Assembly (NCBI GenBank): GCA_030272585.1
Contig: BSYQ01000008.1
Span: 248,001 to 312,000, forward strand
DNA from: Bryopsis sp. KO-2023
Taxonomy: Eukaryota > Chlorophyta > Ulvophyceae > Bryopsidales > Bryopsidaceae
Direction: 5' to 3'
Length of the DNA: 64,000 nt
The position numbers and the translations under genes are program-made. This document shows, piece after piece, positions 22,021 through 33,001 of this stretch; the stretch's first letter is position 1; each line of letters opens with the position of its first letter. The notes under the pieces were generated by a model. It saw only the letters and a program-made list of their open reading frames with translations, made no database searches and was not told the origin of the DNA.

Positions 22021-23787
22021 TTGCACTGATCAGTTCTCTTTTTGTCTGGAAGGACAATACAGGACCAGGCGATTCGCGAAGCGCGGGCGGTCGGAAATCC
22101 GAGTCCAAGGCGGTGATCAAGAGGTTCTTGCGCGATGATGAGAACTGCGATCCAAACCCACCAGCCAAGAGGCCAAGAATTTCAGAACCGCCCCCGAAAC
22201 TTTCAGGTTTTGCTGGGCCGAGCAGAAACCGATCCGGCCAAAACCAATCATCAAAAAAAGCGACCCTTGCCCACGCAGGTACAGAGTATCTCGGAATCTT
22301 AGTGGAGCAGCTGCATCGCTCAATTTGGCGGTTGAATTTGATCAGCATGAGAAGGGGATGTTTAAGAGTTCGCGTAAACGACAATTGAGTTTTTGGCGAT
22401 GCAGATGCCCAATCTTTCTTCAACATGATATCGAATCTGAAAGCACAAGAAAAGGAACTCCCACCTAGGTAATCTCAGAGTGTCAGCACACATGAGGCTC
22501 TGACTCATGCTCAAATTCAACTGTAGTTTGCTCTTTTTATAGAGGCTGATTGCTTGGCTTCTGGAATTTTTTCACACAAATATTTCCCATCCATACTAAA
22601 GGCCCTTTCAATATTTGTTCTTTGTATGGATGATAGATACACCATAGAAGAGTGTGCCGATTTGGGCGATCAAGACCTGCGGAAAATGCATCGAGATTGG
22701 GAAAAAGAAGAGCCTGATGCCAGTATGAATGTTTTTTTTTGTTTTTTTTTAATTATAGTATTTGTAGCTGATTTATTTAAATAATTTCTTTTGGACTTAA
22801 AACCTTTTATTCTTTCTCAGCTCAGGTCTATTATTCTGAAGGAAATTGATAAGCCGGCTGTACCAACTACAATTCACAACATAAAAAAAATATATCTTTC
22901 AACATACTGGAAAACTAATTTTTTAGGGAAAATTTTTTACAGAAGAAAAAACCAGGAAAATGACTCTGGTCAATATGTAACAAATAAAAATTCCTTTTTG
23001 GTGAAAAAAGTTGTCAAGATTCAGTAAGATTTATTTTTTGACTGACTGTTTCCTATTTCTCTGTTCAGCATCGATTAATACATTAAAGAATTCGTTTGAA
23101 GCGGGGCCCAGCACTCTCTATGGAGCCATACTCCGTCTGGAGGCCCATCCGATTGGCTACATTTTTTTCTCCAAGAGGGCCACAGCTTTGGGTAAGGTTT
23201 CCAGGTGTCGAAAAGAAGTTCAGAAAGATCCAGCATGTGTCAAAATTGAGTTCATTGACTTGAAAACACAGCTTCTTCTTTGTGTAAATCCACCGGTAAA
23301 TCTCTTTTCACACAGAAAACACAAAGGAGTTTATACAATTGGGATGTAGGCTTATTTTGGTAAAACCAATATTAAGATAATCTGGATAGCTGAAAGAATG
23401 GTCCTAAATCAAAGTACTGCAAAATATCAATTTGTCCTGGTTTCTACATGGGTTCTGGTCGCTGTCCCTTGGTTTTATTGTAATTATTTTTTCAGAAAAG
23501 AGTTGAAGGAATGCCTGATTGAGCTTTTTTGTTTTTCAGGGACAGTCTCCACTGATCCTCCATCAAAGCTGGTGCATTTATACATTAATCCTGCGCACAG
23601 AAAACAGGGTCATGGGTCGAGGATGATCCATTGGTTTATGAAAAATCACGTCAAAGCTGTGAGACATTTCTCCGTTTTGCAGCCCAATTTCCCAATGCGA
23701 ATGCTGCTCAAGAAAACAGAGTACAAGGAAATTCCTTCTGGCTCAGGGGATGGTTCAAAAAAGGATTACATTGCATGCATGGATTGA
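22021..23787 (+). CDS. GNAT-family N-acetyltransferase (5' end unresolved)
   Basis: Exons recovered on the plus strand: one ending at 22278 (start unresolved, after an in-frame stop near 21985), then 22405-22468, 22637-22722, 23069-23191 and 23540-23787. Phases agree throughout. The N-terminal part is basic and Pro/Ser-rich with KRPRISEPPPK, resembling a nuclear localisation signal. The C-terminal part is a GNAT fold: YGAILRLEAHPIGYIFF, then LVHLYINPAHRKQGHGSRM, which contains the acetyl-CoA pyrophosphate-binding R-x-x-G-x-G motif (RKQGHG). The end is YKEIPSGSGDGSKKDYIACMD. It should transfer acetyl from acetyl-CoA to an amine. Whether the target is a protein (nuclear, given the basic motif) or a small molecule is unknown. 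Confidence 0.75.
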
Positions 23788-25412
23788 TTTTTTTTGGACG
23801 CGTTTTTGGGGAGAAATCCCTTGAAAAAAAATACTGAATTTTTTTGGAAGGAGGAAACAACAAAAAACTTCTTTGCTAACACTCGTCAGGTGCTGGGATT
23901 TTTTCAATTAGGATGTGAGGATAGAGGGTGTTTTTTTGATTTTTTTGAAATAGCAGTGCGCTGATAGGTATTATTTCTGCAGCTCTCACAACTTCTAAGG
24001 GAACTTTCATCAATTCCCAGGCGATACAGCACCACACTGGATCAGAATGTAATAAACTGGAGTTGCATGGTGTCAGGCTGGGGATATCGTTTGGATGGGG
24101 AAAAGGATACCAACATCATATAATGCATTGTTCTTTGCTGTGTTGGAATTCACCGTCTTTCTGCCAGGAAGATACGAATCAGAAGGGCACTTGGATTGGG
24201 GGGGCTTTTGGAGAAGTTGTAGCTGTGGTGTCAGGGCAAGTCGAGCCATATCCACTGGCTTGGGTTTTTCTTGCTCACATGTCTGACTTTTAATTGTGGT
24301 TGGATTCTTGGAACATTTGTTGAAGCTGGACCTGCACCAACACCACACAGTAGAGATTATTCCCCAAGCACACACTGGGTTTACCCACTTCGATACAACA
24401 ATCCAGATCCACATTGCCACAGGTCACTCGAACGAAGTGCTGGTGAAATGGGTAGGTTTCAATTTTTACTATGGACGTGATTAGAGCTGTCGCCCTCCAC
24501 TCAAAAAATTTAAATAACCTCCCCTCCACTGAAAAAAATTAACTATCCCCCAACCTCCCCTAGCCTCCCTTAACCTCCCTTAACCTCCACCACCAGTTTT
24601 TGAACTGCAGCAACCCCATCCATGAATTCGATAAATGCTCTGAAACTAATGTTGCAGTACCAGGGATTTACAGATATTTATGAGGATTACATATTGACTG
24701 ACAATGAAAAGTGTGATCCAGAACGATGTTGGTGGATGTGACAGTTGTGTTGATTCATTATGCAGGTTGAATGTGGAGAGGAATATATATGTTGTGTATG
24801 GGGTTCGAGGTCATCTTTTGTAATTTGTTCTTTTTGTTCAATGATTGGGATCATGGAGAAAGGCGACACTAATGATGGCAAAGAGCTTAGGTGACTCAAA
24901 GTCTGTCCAGAATTCAAAAGCAAAAGGTGTCTCTCAGTTGGTGGCATTATTGTGACAGCAAAATGAGCATCTTAGTGGAGGTTCAGCAAAAAAGTTAACT
25001 TTTAACTTCCAACCTGGAGGTACATTTCGCTGGAGGTGATCATTCCACGGATGTATTGGACTCGATAAAAGGATCCCTTCCACATCTTCCCACCCACTGT
25101 GGTTTTTGCGAGAAGTCATGTTGCCTATTGAGACAAACAGGAAGTCTTTCGCCTTTGAACAAAAGATGATATTGTTCTACAAACGTTCGTCTTATATACA
25201 TACCCAGGCCAACACTCAACGGAATGCTGCAGTACATGCAATATCACTCCAAACCTCACTGCAGCACTACTTCCGTACATGAGCCCATCTCGCTCACCCG
25301 CAAAACCATTCTCAAACTCCCAGAAACACACACTACTTGAGCTGCATACGACTCGATTGCAATCGAGTCTGGCAATCGTGTCTGGCAACGCCATCTTTTC
25401 TATTCGGCCACC
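23788..25412. other. Intergenic; CCTCCCTTAA-rich tract
   Basis: No gene is supported. At about 24485-24600 there is a tract of repeated (T)TAACCTCCC(T/C) units. Around 24970-25040 inverted GGAGGT-type units recur, which could mark the ends of a degenerate element about 550 bp long. TATATA occurs near 25192, about 220 bp before the next start codon. Confidence 0.3.
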
Positions 25413-27325
25413 ATGCATCGCTTGAGTTTGTTGAGCGTGATTTGGTTTGCTTTCGTAGCAAGTGGGCTGTCCAGAGAAACGGGTAAGAGAGTGCGCCCTC
25501 GATGAAGTGGATCCGTTGGTTTCGTTGTGAATCGTCGTTGGTGAATTCGCCGAGGAATCCTACCCCTGCCGTTGTAGTTTTTGTCTTGGCGGTGTTGTTT
25601 TTCTGCTGACGAAAACACCACGGCCTCCGTGCGAATACTGCAGATCGACAATACGGCGAAAATATTTTCGCGCAGTGTTTTTCTAGAAAACAATCTCTAT
25701 CGTGTTGACGTCGATGTTCCGCGCGCGAGGCCCGAAATGGATCAGTTTGTCGGAAAAAGCTTTGTTGTTGAAGTAGGCACAATGCATATTACGATTCGAT
25801 TCGATTCAGCCCTCCGACTCCCCGGGTTGTCGAGCGAAACATTCCCCTTTGGTCAGTTATGCTTCTGTAAATTTCCCATCCCACTGTCGACTGCGAATTC
25901 TTTGGAAAGGGTGCGTATCGGGGAAGGATGATTGTCGGTGTCAGATCAACAAGAATCCGATTGGAGAAGATGCCATTCAGAACCCCTTCAAACAGATCTC
26001 CTTCCAATAGAAGATTTCTGAAAAAGGATTATTCCAATAGACTCGATTTAATTTGTGAGGAAGAATCGTTTATTTTCTGTTGGCATTTCAGTGAAATACT
26101 TCCTTTTGTTGTGTTGCTTTCAGCCAGAACGCGTGGTGTGGGGCGTGATATCAAGCAAGCCTATGGTGATAATTTGCCTGTTGATATTTTTTGGGTTTAT
26201 TGAATATTGGGACAGGTTTCTTTCATTTGGATTAAGATTTTAATACCCTTGATGGGGGAGGAGAAGCATTAAGGTGCAGCAACATTACCAAAAAATACGA
26301 AAACAAAAGCGTTAAATATTGAAATTTTTGAATGGAAAAGTCAAAAGCAGCTGATGAGAAGATGATTGCACTTGCAATCATTTCTTTAAAAAATTCCGTC
26401 CCTCTGAATCTTTGGAAATCAGTCCGAACTTTTTTGCGGGGAATATTTTTGGTTGATTTATTAAATGTTTGAAAATGTTGAAGGGTCAACCAGGAGCAAT
26501 GCTGGGTGCGTATATATTGGTGGAATTGATTTCTATGGGTCCGATATCTCCGATGGAGTTCCAACCACGTCCAATCCCGCATGCTGTGATTTGTGTGAAA
26601 AGAATCCCAGTGAGTGTTGCTGAAGATAAGTTCCCTGAAACTTATTACAGTCCAATTTTGAGCCGCTTTGCAATATCAAAAATTGCTGGAAGAAAAAATG
26701 CCGTCATGGAGCAATGTTCTGATTATTATATAGAAAAACAAACAAACAATGAATCATGTTTTTCCAAAGCCAAACAGATGATGATGAGCAGAGTGATGCA
26801 TATTCCGTTCCGCAAAAAAGTGGAATTTCGATGCTTTTTGAAGTGGATATAATCAAGATTTTTTTGCTGGAATATGCTGTGTTAAGTACACATGATATGA
26901 TTTCTTTTTGCCCCCAGGTTGTGTAGGATGGACTCGAACAGTTTCAGGGATATGTTATCTGAAGAGCAAGCTGAAGGAACCTACCATTTGCAAGCACTGC
27001 GATGCCAGTGGATTCAGAAGTGAGCATTCCAAACCGATTTCGACCTTTTTTGATGTGTTGCACTTTGGCAGGGAACTCCATTCTTACTTTCAAATCTGTT
27101 TTCCGATTGCTGGTTGCATGTAGATGCATCAGCCGTATCCGATTCGGTTTGATTTTTTTGTTGCTTTTTTTTTTTTTCCTTTCGAAAACGACAGAAACTT
27201 TGGTGATATCTGGTAAGTTGGAGATAGCATTGGCACGCATTCGTGATGCGGAGGGCACTCCTTTGGGGACAAAGGCAGCCATTAATGGTTTGTTGGCGAG
27301 AAACACGGGGGACTACGGAGGATGA
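25413..27325 (+). CDS. Secreted single PAN/apple-domain protein (142 aa)
   Basis: Four exons (25413-25482, 26484-26609, 26918-27019, 27195-27325) sum to 429 nt. All three introns are phase 1. Exon 1 is a signal peptide (MHRLSLLSVIWFAFVASGLS) ending in RETG. Exon 2 encodes CVYIGGIDFYGSDISDG and PACCDLCEKNPS. Exon 3 encodes CVGWTRTVSGICYLK and CKHCDASGF. Together they form one Cys-rich PAN/apple module. Exon 4 is a short helical tail (ISGKLEIALARIRD). The exon plan, RETG junction and tail match the five-module gene at 58.2-62.5 kb, so the two are paralogs. PAN modules bind protein or carbohydrate ligands outside the cell. The specific ligand is unknown. A missed small exon in the 1-kb first intron cannot be excluded. 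Confidence 0.8.
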
Positions 27326-28526
27326 AACCCACACCAAGATTCTATGCGTGCTGTCACTGGTTCAAAATGCACTTTCCATTGCACGAAATGAATTCGGTGA
27401 TGGAGTGCTTTTATTGCTGTAGTTTGAGCAAAGTTAATGAATCCGATATATTTATCATTTTTTCTGATGAGGGCTCTGTGGCAAAACTGGGGGAAAGAGT
27501 TTGAACCGCCGCAGATTGATTACTTTTCTGGGACAGTGCAGATATGTTTTCTGTACATGTTTCGTGGGAGGGCATGACTGATTAGCAGAAGGCCATTTTC
27601 TTTATTTTCTTTGAGGTCTTCCTTGAAACAACGATTTGATTTTTTTGTGCTGGTACTGTATTTGTTTCTTTTCTGCATAGTTTTAAAGTGAGTCATTCCA
27701 CACAGTTGCTTCTCGACAAGCGGATCTTGACCTTACAAAAAGGTGTTTCCATACAGATGGTAGATAATTTATCCTTGCGTCAGACTAACATCCAGTCAAC
27801 CCATAAACATAAAAATGGGCACGTTAACAATGACAGTTTCTGCAGATGCCCCTGGGCGTACTGGGACTCTTAGACTGCAGCCCAGGCGAAACAACTGCAA
27901 ATTCTTTGGTGGTTTCTACTTTCAATACCACAAGTACTACTATTCTCGAAAAACGACAAATTTTTGCAAATTATAATGACAGAATGTATCGAGTGCCTAA
28001 CATCTCCGGTAGATTTGAAGAAACACTCTGGTTATACCAGTGTACCTACCAATCTCAGACAAAAATCACCACCAGCACCAGGAAGTCACACCCATTCAGC
28101 AACAGAGACTGTTGCTTCTGTTAATATCATTATATGTTTTTTACAATCCATTTTTTCTTTCTTTCGTGATTTGTCCAGCACACTTTTTTTAAATACAAAA
28201 AGGCTGCTTGTCAAGCAAGACATGCAATGCTGTACATCTCCTTACAGTACAGCGTGTTCATCATAATTTACTTTTTCTACCAGCCAAAAAATACAACTTC
28301 AATTCTTATTAAAATAATTGTTCTTGGAGTGAGTACAAGGTGCAACTGCGCTCCTCTCCCCTCAAAAAAACAAAATAACATTGCACGAAAAAACAAATAA
28401 TGAAGTTTTTTGAATCACTTGTTCTTGATCATAATGTCAAGGATGGAAAATACCCCATCCTGGTTTCCATCCCTTGCACCAGGTTCAACACACAGTTTGC
28501 TCTATTGCAGCAAAACAAGAGAAGAC
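27326..28526. other. Intergenic between converging genes, no gene seen
   Basis: A/T-rich, with weak open frames lacking domain or splice support. It should hold the 3' UTRs of the PAN gene (plus) and the BTB gene (minus). Confidence 0.4.
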
Positions 28527-29787
28527 CTATTCTGTACATTGCAAAACATCCCAATCCGTGTTGTCTTGGCTTTCTTCACGAATGTCTCCAGCATATTCCG
28601 AGGGCACCTCTTTTCCCTTCCAAATAATAACCTTGCCGTGATCCGAGCTCCGACTTCCGACCCTCTTCCAACCATTCTCAGCCTCCGGTGCGACATAGCT
28701 ACCTCCCCCACCACCTGGTCTGTAGCCACAACCACAACTGCCGCCAGAATATCCACCACCCCCACCACACAAACCTCCTCCTCCACCAAATCCCCCGTTA
28801 GAAAATTCACCAGTATTAGGTTGTGTCAGCGCCACAGGTCCTGCCTTCCACCCAAGACCACCTTTGCTGTTACCATTGTTGTCCCCATTGCCTCCATCCT
28901 TTCCAACCACATGATCTGGACCAGCTCCATTCTCACCCAAGTTGGCATCAGCACCATACATGTTTCGGTTGTAGCCACCGCCACCGCCAGCAGCCAAGAG
29001 CAAAGACAAGTCTTTTTTGAGAGCAACGAATGTCCCTCCACCACCACCACTGAAGGGACCAGGAACGTCAACGACAGGACCTGTCGTTGACATTCCCCCC
29101 GTCAATATCTGGACAAAATCATTTGCCTTGAACTCAAATGACCCTCCGATGATCGCACCTCTCCCACCCTTTGACCTGAAATTGGAATCGATATGTCCAT
29201 CAGCAGCTCTAGCCCCCGTTGCAACGATGTGATACCACCCTGATTCTTGGACCTTCCATTCCTGCCATTTCTGAGCATACTCAAAAGTAGCCACAGGCAA
29301 AATGGCTGCCGCCTTGCTTGTGGTTGGTGTTGGTGTTGTAGCATTTTTCAAGTACTTCAGGCAAGCTTTTTCCACCCAATCAATTTCGTACAGTTTCGAA
29401 GCCAACATGACATTCATAACATTGCCGTGGTTCAAATCGCCGTCCGCGGAATAGCATGATCTCAAAACCCACTTCAGCGCTGCGGGGTCCACGTATTTCA
29501 CGGATATGAAATTCATCGAAGTATCGCCGCAAGAAAATAGCCGTTCAAAGTATGGACTGGCGACCCCTAATACGAGCTTGTTGCAGTGGAAAGTCTGCCC
29601 ATCTTTGGCTTCGAAAACCACATCGCTCTTTTTCGGGTCGTTGAAGCACTTCAACCAGTTTTGGCCGCGGTCTGCATAGTTCTCCACCAACACCTGTCAT
29701 GATGGATACAAACACAATCTGTTGCAACAGTTCGCGAATGAACCATTCAAACTCCATCGTTTCCACTCGCTTTTTCCTCTCACCATT
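28527..29787 (-). CDS. BTB/POZ domain fused to ALK-like glycine-rich domain
   Basis: Exon 1 coding is only the ATG at 29785-29787, immediately followed by a GTGAGA donor. Exon 2 (28527-29693) encodes the other 388 residues. In this frame a stop precedes the ATG with no other ATG between. Residues about 3-115 form a BTB/POZ domain (SDVVFEAKDGQTFHCNKLVL, ASPYFERLFS, ALKWVLRSCYSAD, MLASKLYEIDWVEKACLKYL). Residues about 140-365 form a glycine-rich beta-type domain: GRGAIIGGSFEF, LTGG, GGGGGTFVAL, LLLAAGGGGGYNR, FGGGGGLCGGGGGYSGG and GGGGGSYVAPEAENGWKRVG. This pattern resembles the glycine-rich region of ALK/LTK receptors and related algal or bacterial proteins. BTB domains usually dimerise and recruit cullin-3. 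Having this domain on a leaderless intracellular protein is unusual. The function is unknown. Confidence 0.8.
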
Positions 29788-30189
29788 GGTAACTTGTGCA
29801 GGCGTTTGCGTAGTGTTCGGAAACTGAAGAGCTTCACACGAGCAGAAGCCCGATTCGACTAAGCAGCAAATTGTTCACTGAAAACAAAGTACAGCCCACT
29901 CCTGTTATAACGGAAATCGGGTGACGTTGATCTGGCAGCGTTTCGTTGGTCAGACTATGTGTTGTGCTGTGTTCCTCTGGGCGCTATTTTGGGTTGCGGT
30001 TTTTGCGAGGACTATCGTTCAGCCGCTTGTTCACATTTTAATACCCCTGTCGCGTTGTTGTCGCCACCTTTTTTGCTCTCCCCACCCAGCCCGGTTTTTT
30101 TTTGGTATTCCCGTCTATTCCAAAATTTCCCAGCTGTCAATGGGCTCTTCAGTGTTTTGCTCTACCTTGTCAAAATTGCAACACGTTTC

Positions 30190-30420
30190 CAGAAGGACAC
30201 TTCCAATGGCACTATTTCCGTTACCCACGCATCCACAACTTTCTTTCAATCATTCTCAGCCTCTGGCGACATAGCTGCCTCCCCCCCACCTGGTGTGGTG
30301 CCAAAACCAGCACTGCCACCAGAATAGCCCCCACCAGCACCACACGGACCTCCTCCTCCACCAGTTGAACATACACACAACCCCACCTGAATTCAGATTG
30401 GTGGAACAATCGTCAAGAAT
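30190..30420 (-). pseudogene. Partial, frameshifted copy of the BTB gene's glycine-rich tail
   Basis: This 230-bp stretch aligns with the 3' part of the BTB/glycine-rich gene (about 28600-28830) in the same orientation. Shared strings include ATTCTCAGCCTC(T/C)GG and CGACATAGCT, and the conserved Gly-codon blocks continue. The minus-strand reading shows GGGGGPCGAGGGYSGGSAGFG-like residues but needs a frame change at the C-run near 30280-30287. Upstream BTB sequence is missing. It looks like a decayed segmental duplicate. Confidence 0.65.
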
Positions 30421-33001
30421 GTCGGATGAACTCAGTACAGGACAAAGTTGCAAAATAACACCATAGCAAAAACCTCCCCACTGAACAGTCATCCAGCCCT
30501 TTGGTTTCGCAAGAACACAGTCACCCACCAATATCGTTGGGGAGTTATGGAGGACCTTGGCCCGCTACAATATGTGTATCTCTATATCTTGAAATCAGAA
30601 GACATTTCATGGAATGCATCTTACATGGTAAAAATACCAACAACAATCCTCCCTGCCATTCTGAAAAATATGCCAGTGATTCTCTTCCAAACGCATCAAA
30701 AAAAATGTTTCTCCTCACATAGCTGCTCATCCGCCTTGTTAAAGGTATATTTCTTCCCATCGAATAATTTTCAACGACATTACGCCACCGCCGACACTTG
30801 ACAAGAAAAATTACGTCAGGGGTGGGAAGCTGCCCCAGATTTCTTTTTTTTCTGTCATTTTTTTTTGATTTTTTTTTTTTTGAAGGTGAGAATAAAACGC
30901 AAATTCCCAAGCACTCTGCTCCCCCACCTTTTTGATTCCTTTTGATAGTTTTGTTATACACAATTCCACCCCTCCCAACCCCCTTTCAAGATTAATCGGC
31001 ATTCACAATTTCTGAGGTTTCAGTACTTTAGGTCATGCTGAAGAAGAAAAAGAAATTCAACAGCACTTCTGTACTGACCCCCCCCCCCAAAAAAAAAAAG
31101 GGGGGGAAAAGAGGAAATGGCTCTCTCGAGTTTCCCCAATTCATTGCAAGCATTCCCACCAATATCTTGGTTATCACAAAAAAAGGCACCGGATTTAGTT
31201 TCTTCCAACCTTGCTTCATATTCTTCTGTTTTTACAATAGTTTTTTTTGCCCCTCCCTCCCCCACCTTTTTTTTATCGCTTGTTAGAGTTAAAATCCCAG
31301 AGATAATACCAAAAGAACATTCAAGCGAAAAAATGGCAGCTGTTACCTGCCCGAATTCAAAAACACAAGACAAACAATTTCATCACCAAATCAAACCTAC
31401 CAGAGCTATCTTTGACCCCAATTTCCCCGCATTAGAAAGAAGAAAGACGAAAAAAATACATATATGTATATATAAAAACATATCAAGAAAAAAAAATACA
31501 GATATGTACACATATATATATATATATATTCTCATCAAGATGATGTGTAAATGAAAGTATTTCATTTTCTTCGTTTCATCTAAGCGGAATTGGCCAAATC
31601 GAAAAAAACACAGGAATGTTGTCACTCATTTTCCTCCACTGCTCATTCATTCTTGCTACCCTCACTCTTTTTGTTTGTGTGAGGTGCAGCAAGAAGACAT
31701 ATAAATACAAGGAAAACCGTTTCGATTTCGCTCTCCCACCAACCCCAATTTGTTTTTTTTCTTTTCCTCCGCGATAATTGTATTGGGACACTGACACAAA
31801 AAAAAACCTTCAGGAAAATGCCACCGCAAATCCCCCACAGATATGTATTTATCATATATTTAACACACCACAGACAGCCTCGATCAACGGCCAAAGTGAA
31901 ACAGATAAAACGGGTTCAGTGAGAACCCACTGTTAAGCCCAACACCTCACCGAAAGAAAGCAATTCCGAACAATAATACGACAAAAACCTCTTCAGAGTG
32001 AAATCGAAAAAAAAAAAAAAGACCCACCAGAAAACAAAAAAGGAAAAATCCCCACCACTACTCGATTGTGTTTCTTCTAGTTTTTTTGTTTGTTTTTTTC
32101 AGATTGGCCACCCCAACCCCAAGCAAGCTGAAATGATGTTATTTTGCCAGAACTCTTTTTTTTTTCATATATTTTTTGTTTCCAAGGGGCTTATGTCATT
32201 TTTCTTTTTTTTGCCTCTTTTCCAGTCCCCTTGAAAAGGAAGACATACACGCACACACAATAATTCTGCAACAGAAATTGCTTAGAAATGTGATTTTCTT
32301 TCTTTCTTTTTTTTGCCCTTTCACGGCTATAATTAAATCGACAACCCCACCGAAACCCCCCCAACAAAACCCCCCCTTTTCCCAGCCCCGAATATGCATG
32401 ACTGATATAATTAAATGACCTGATTTTTCCCACCCAACTTGCACCCAATATATCGAGACTTAACTTGGTTGAGCAAGAAAAACCTCCAAACAGTTAAAAT
32501 TCCTCCTTTCTTTTTTTTAGACTCAAATCCAGAGATTCAAGAAAAACAATCATTGTCTGGTACTCAATACCGCCAACATTACCTTCCACAAAAAAATCTT
32601 TTTTTTTTTACTCTCTTTTTTTTTCCCTTCCCCTCTCCCCTCGAAAAATATTTAAGGAAAAAGAAATTTAAAAAAAAAAGAGAAAAAAAAAGAAAAAAAA
32701 AGGGGGCTAGAACAAAAGCCCCGTCTCTCCCTTCTTTCCACCCTCACTTTTATCACACATTAGTTCAAAAATGGATAGGACAGAAATTTCAGTAGTATTT
32801 TTTTCTTCCTTTTTTTTCTTTCTTTTCCCCCCACAAAAGGGCATTTCATTTTTTTTTTCTTCCACCCCCCTTCAACAAATATTTCCTTCGTCAGGAAGTA
32901 TTCTCATCATAATTCTGTTCCCCCTCCAAAACATAGCTTTTGAAAAGTGTGGATATTTTGAATAATAGTACTTCTCCTCCTCCTGTGTTTCTTTCTTTCT
33001 T
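30421..33001. other. Gene-poor, low-complexity polypyrimidine/polypurine region
   Basis: Dense runs of T, A and C (for example near 30870-30885, 31080-31105, 32640-32700), a (TA)n microsatellite near 31505-31530 and many TTTC/CTTT blocks. No open frame has protein-like composition. It probably includes the 3' UTR of the PPR-like gene at 33002. Confidence 0.5.

Noticed and set aside
22543..22636. Continuation of the GNAT exon upstream from 22637 using an acceptor at 22542
   Set aside because: The upstream acceptor skips the 22405-22468 exon and adds a hydrophobic non-conserved stretch; using GATAG/ATAC at 22637 keeps phase with exon 22405-22468.
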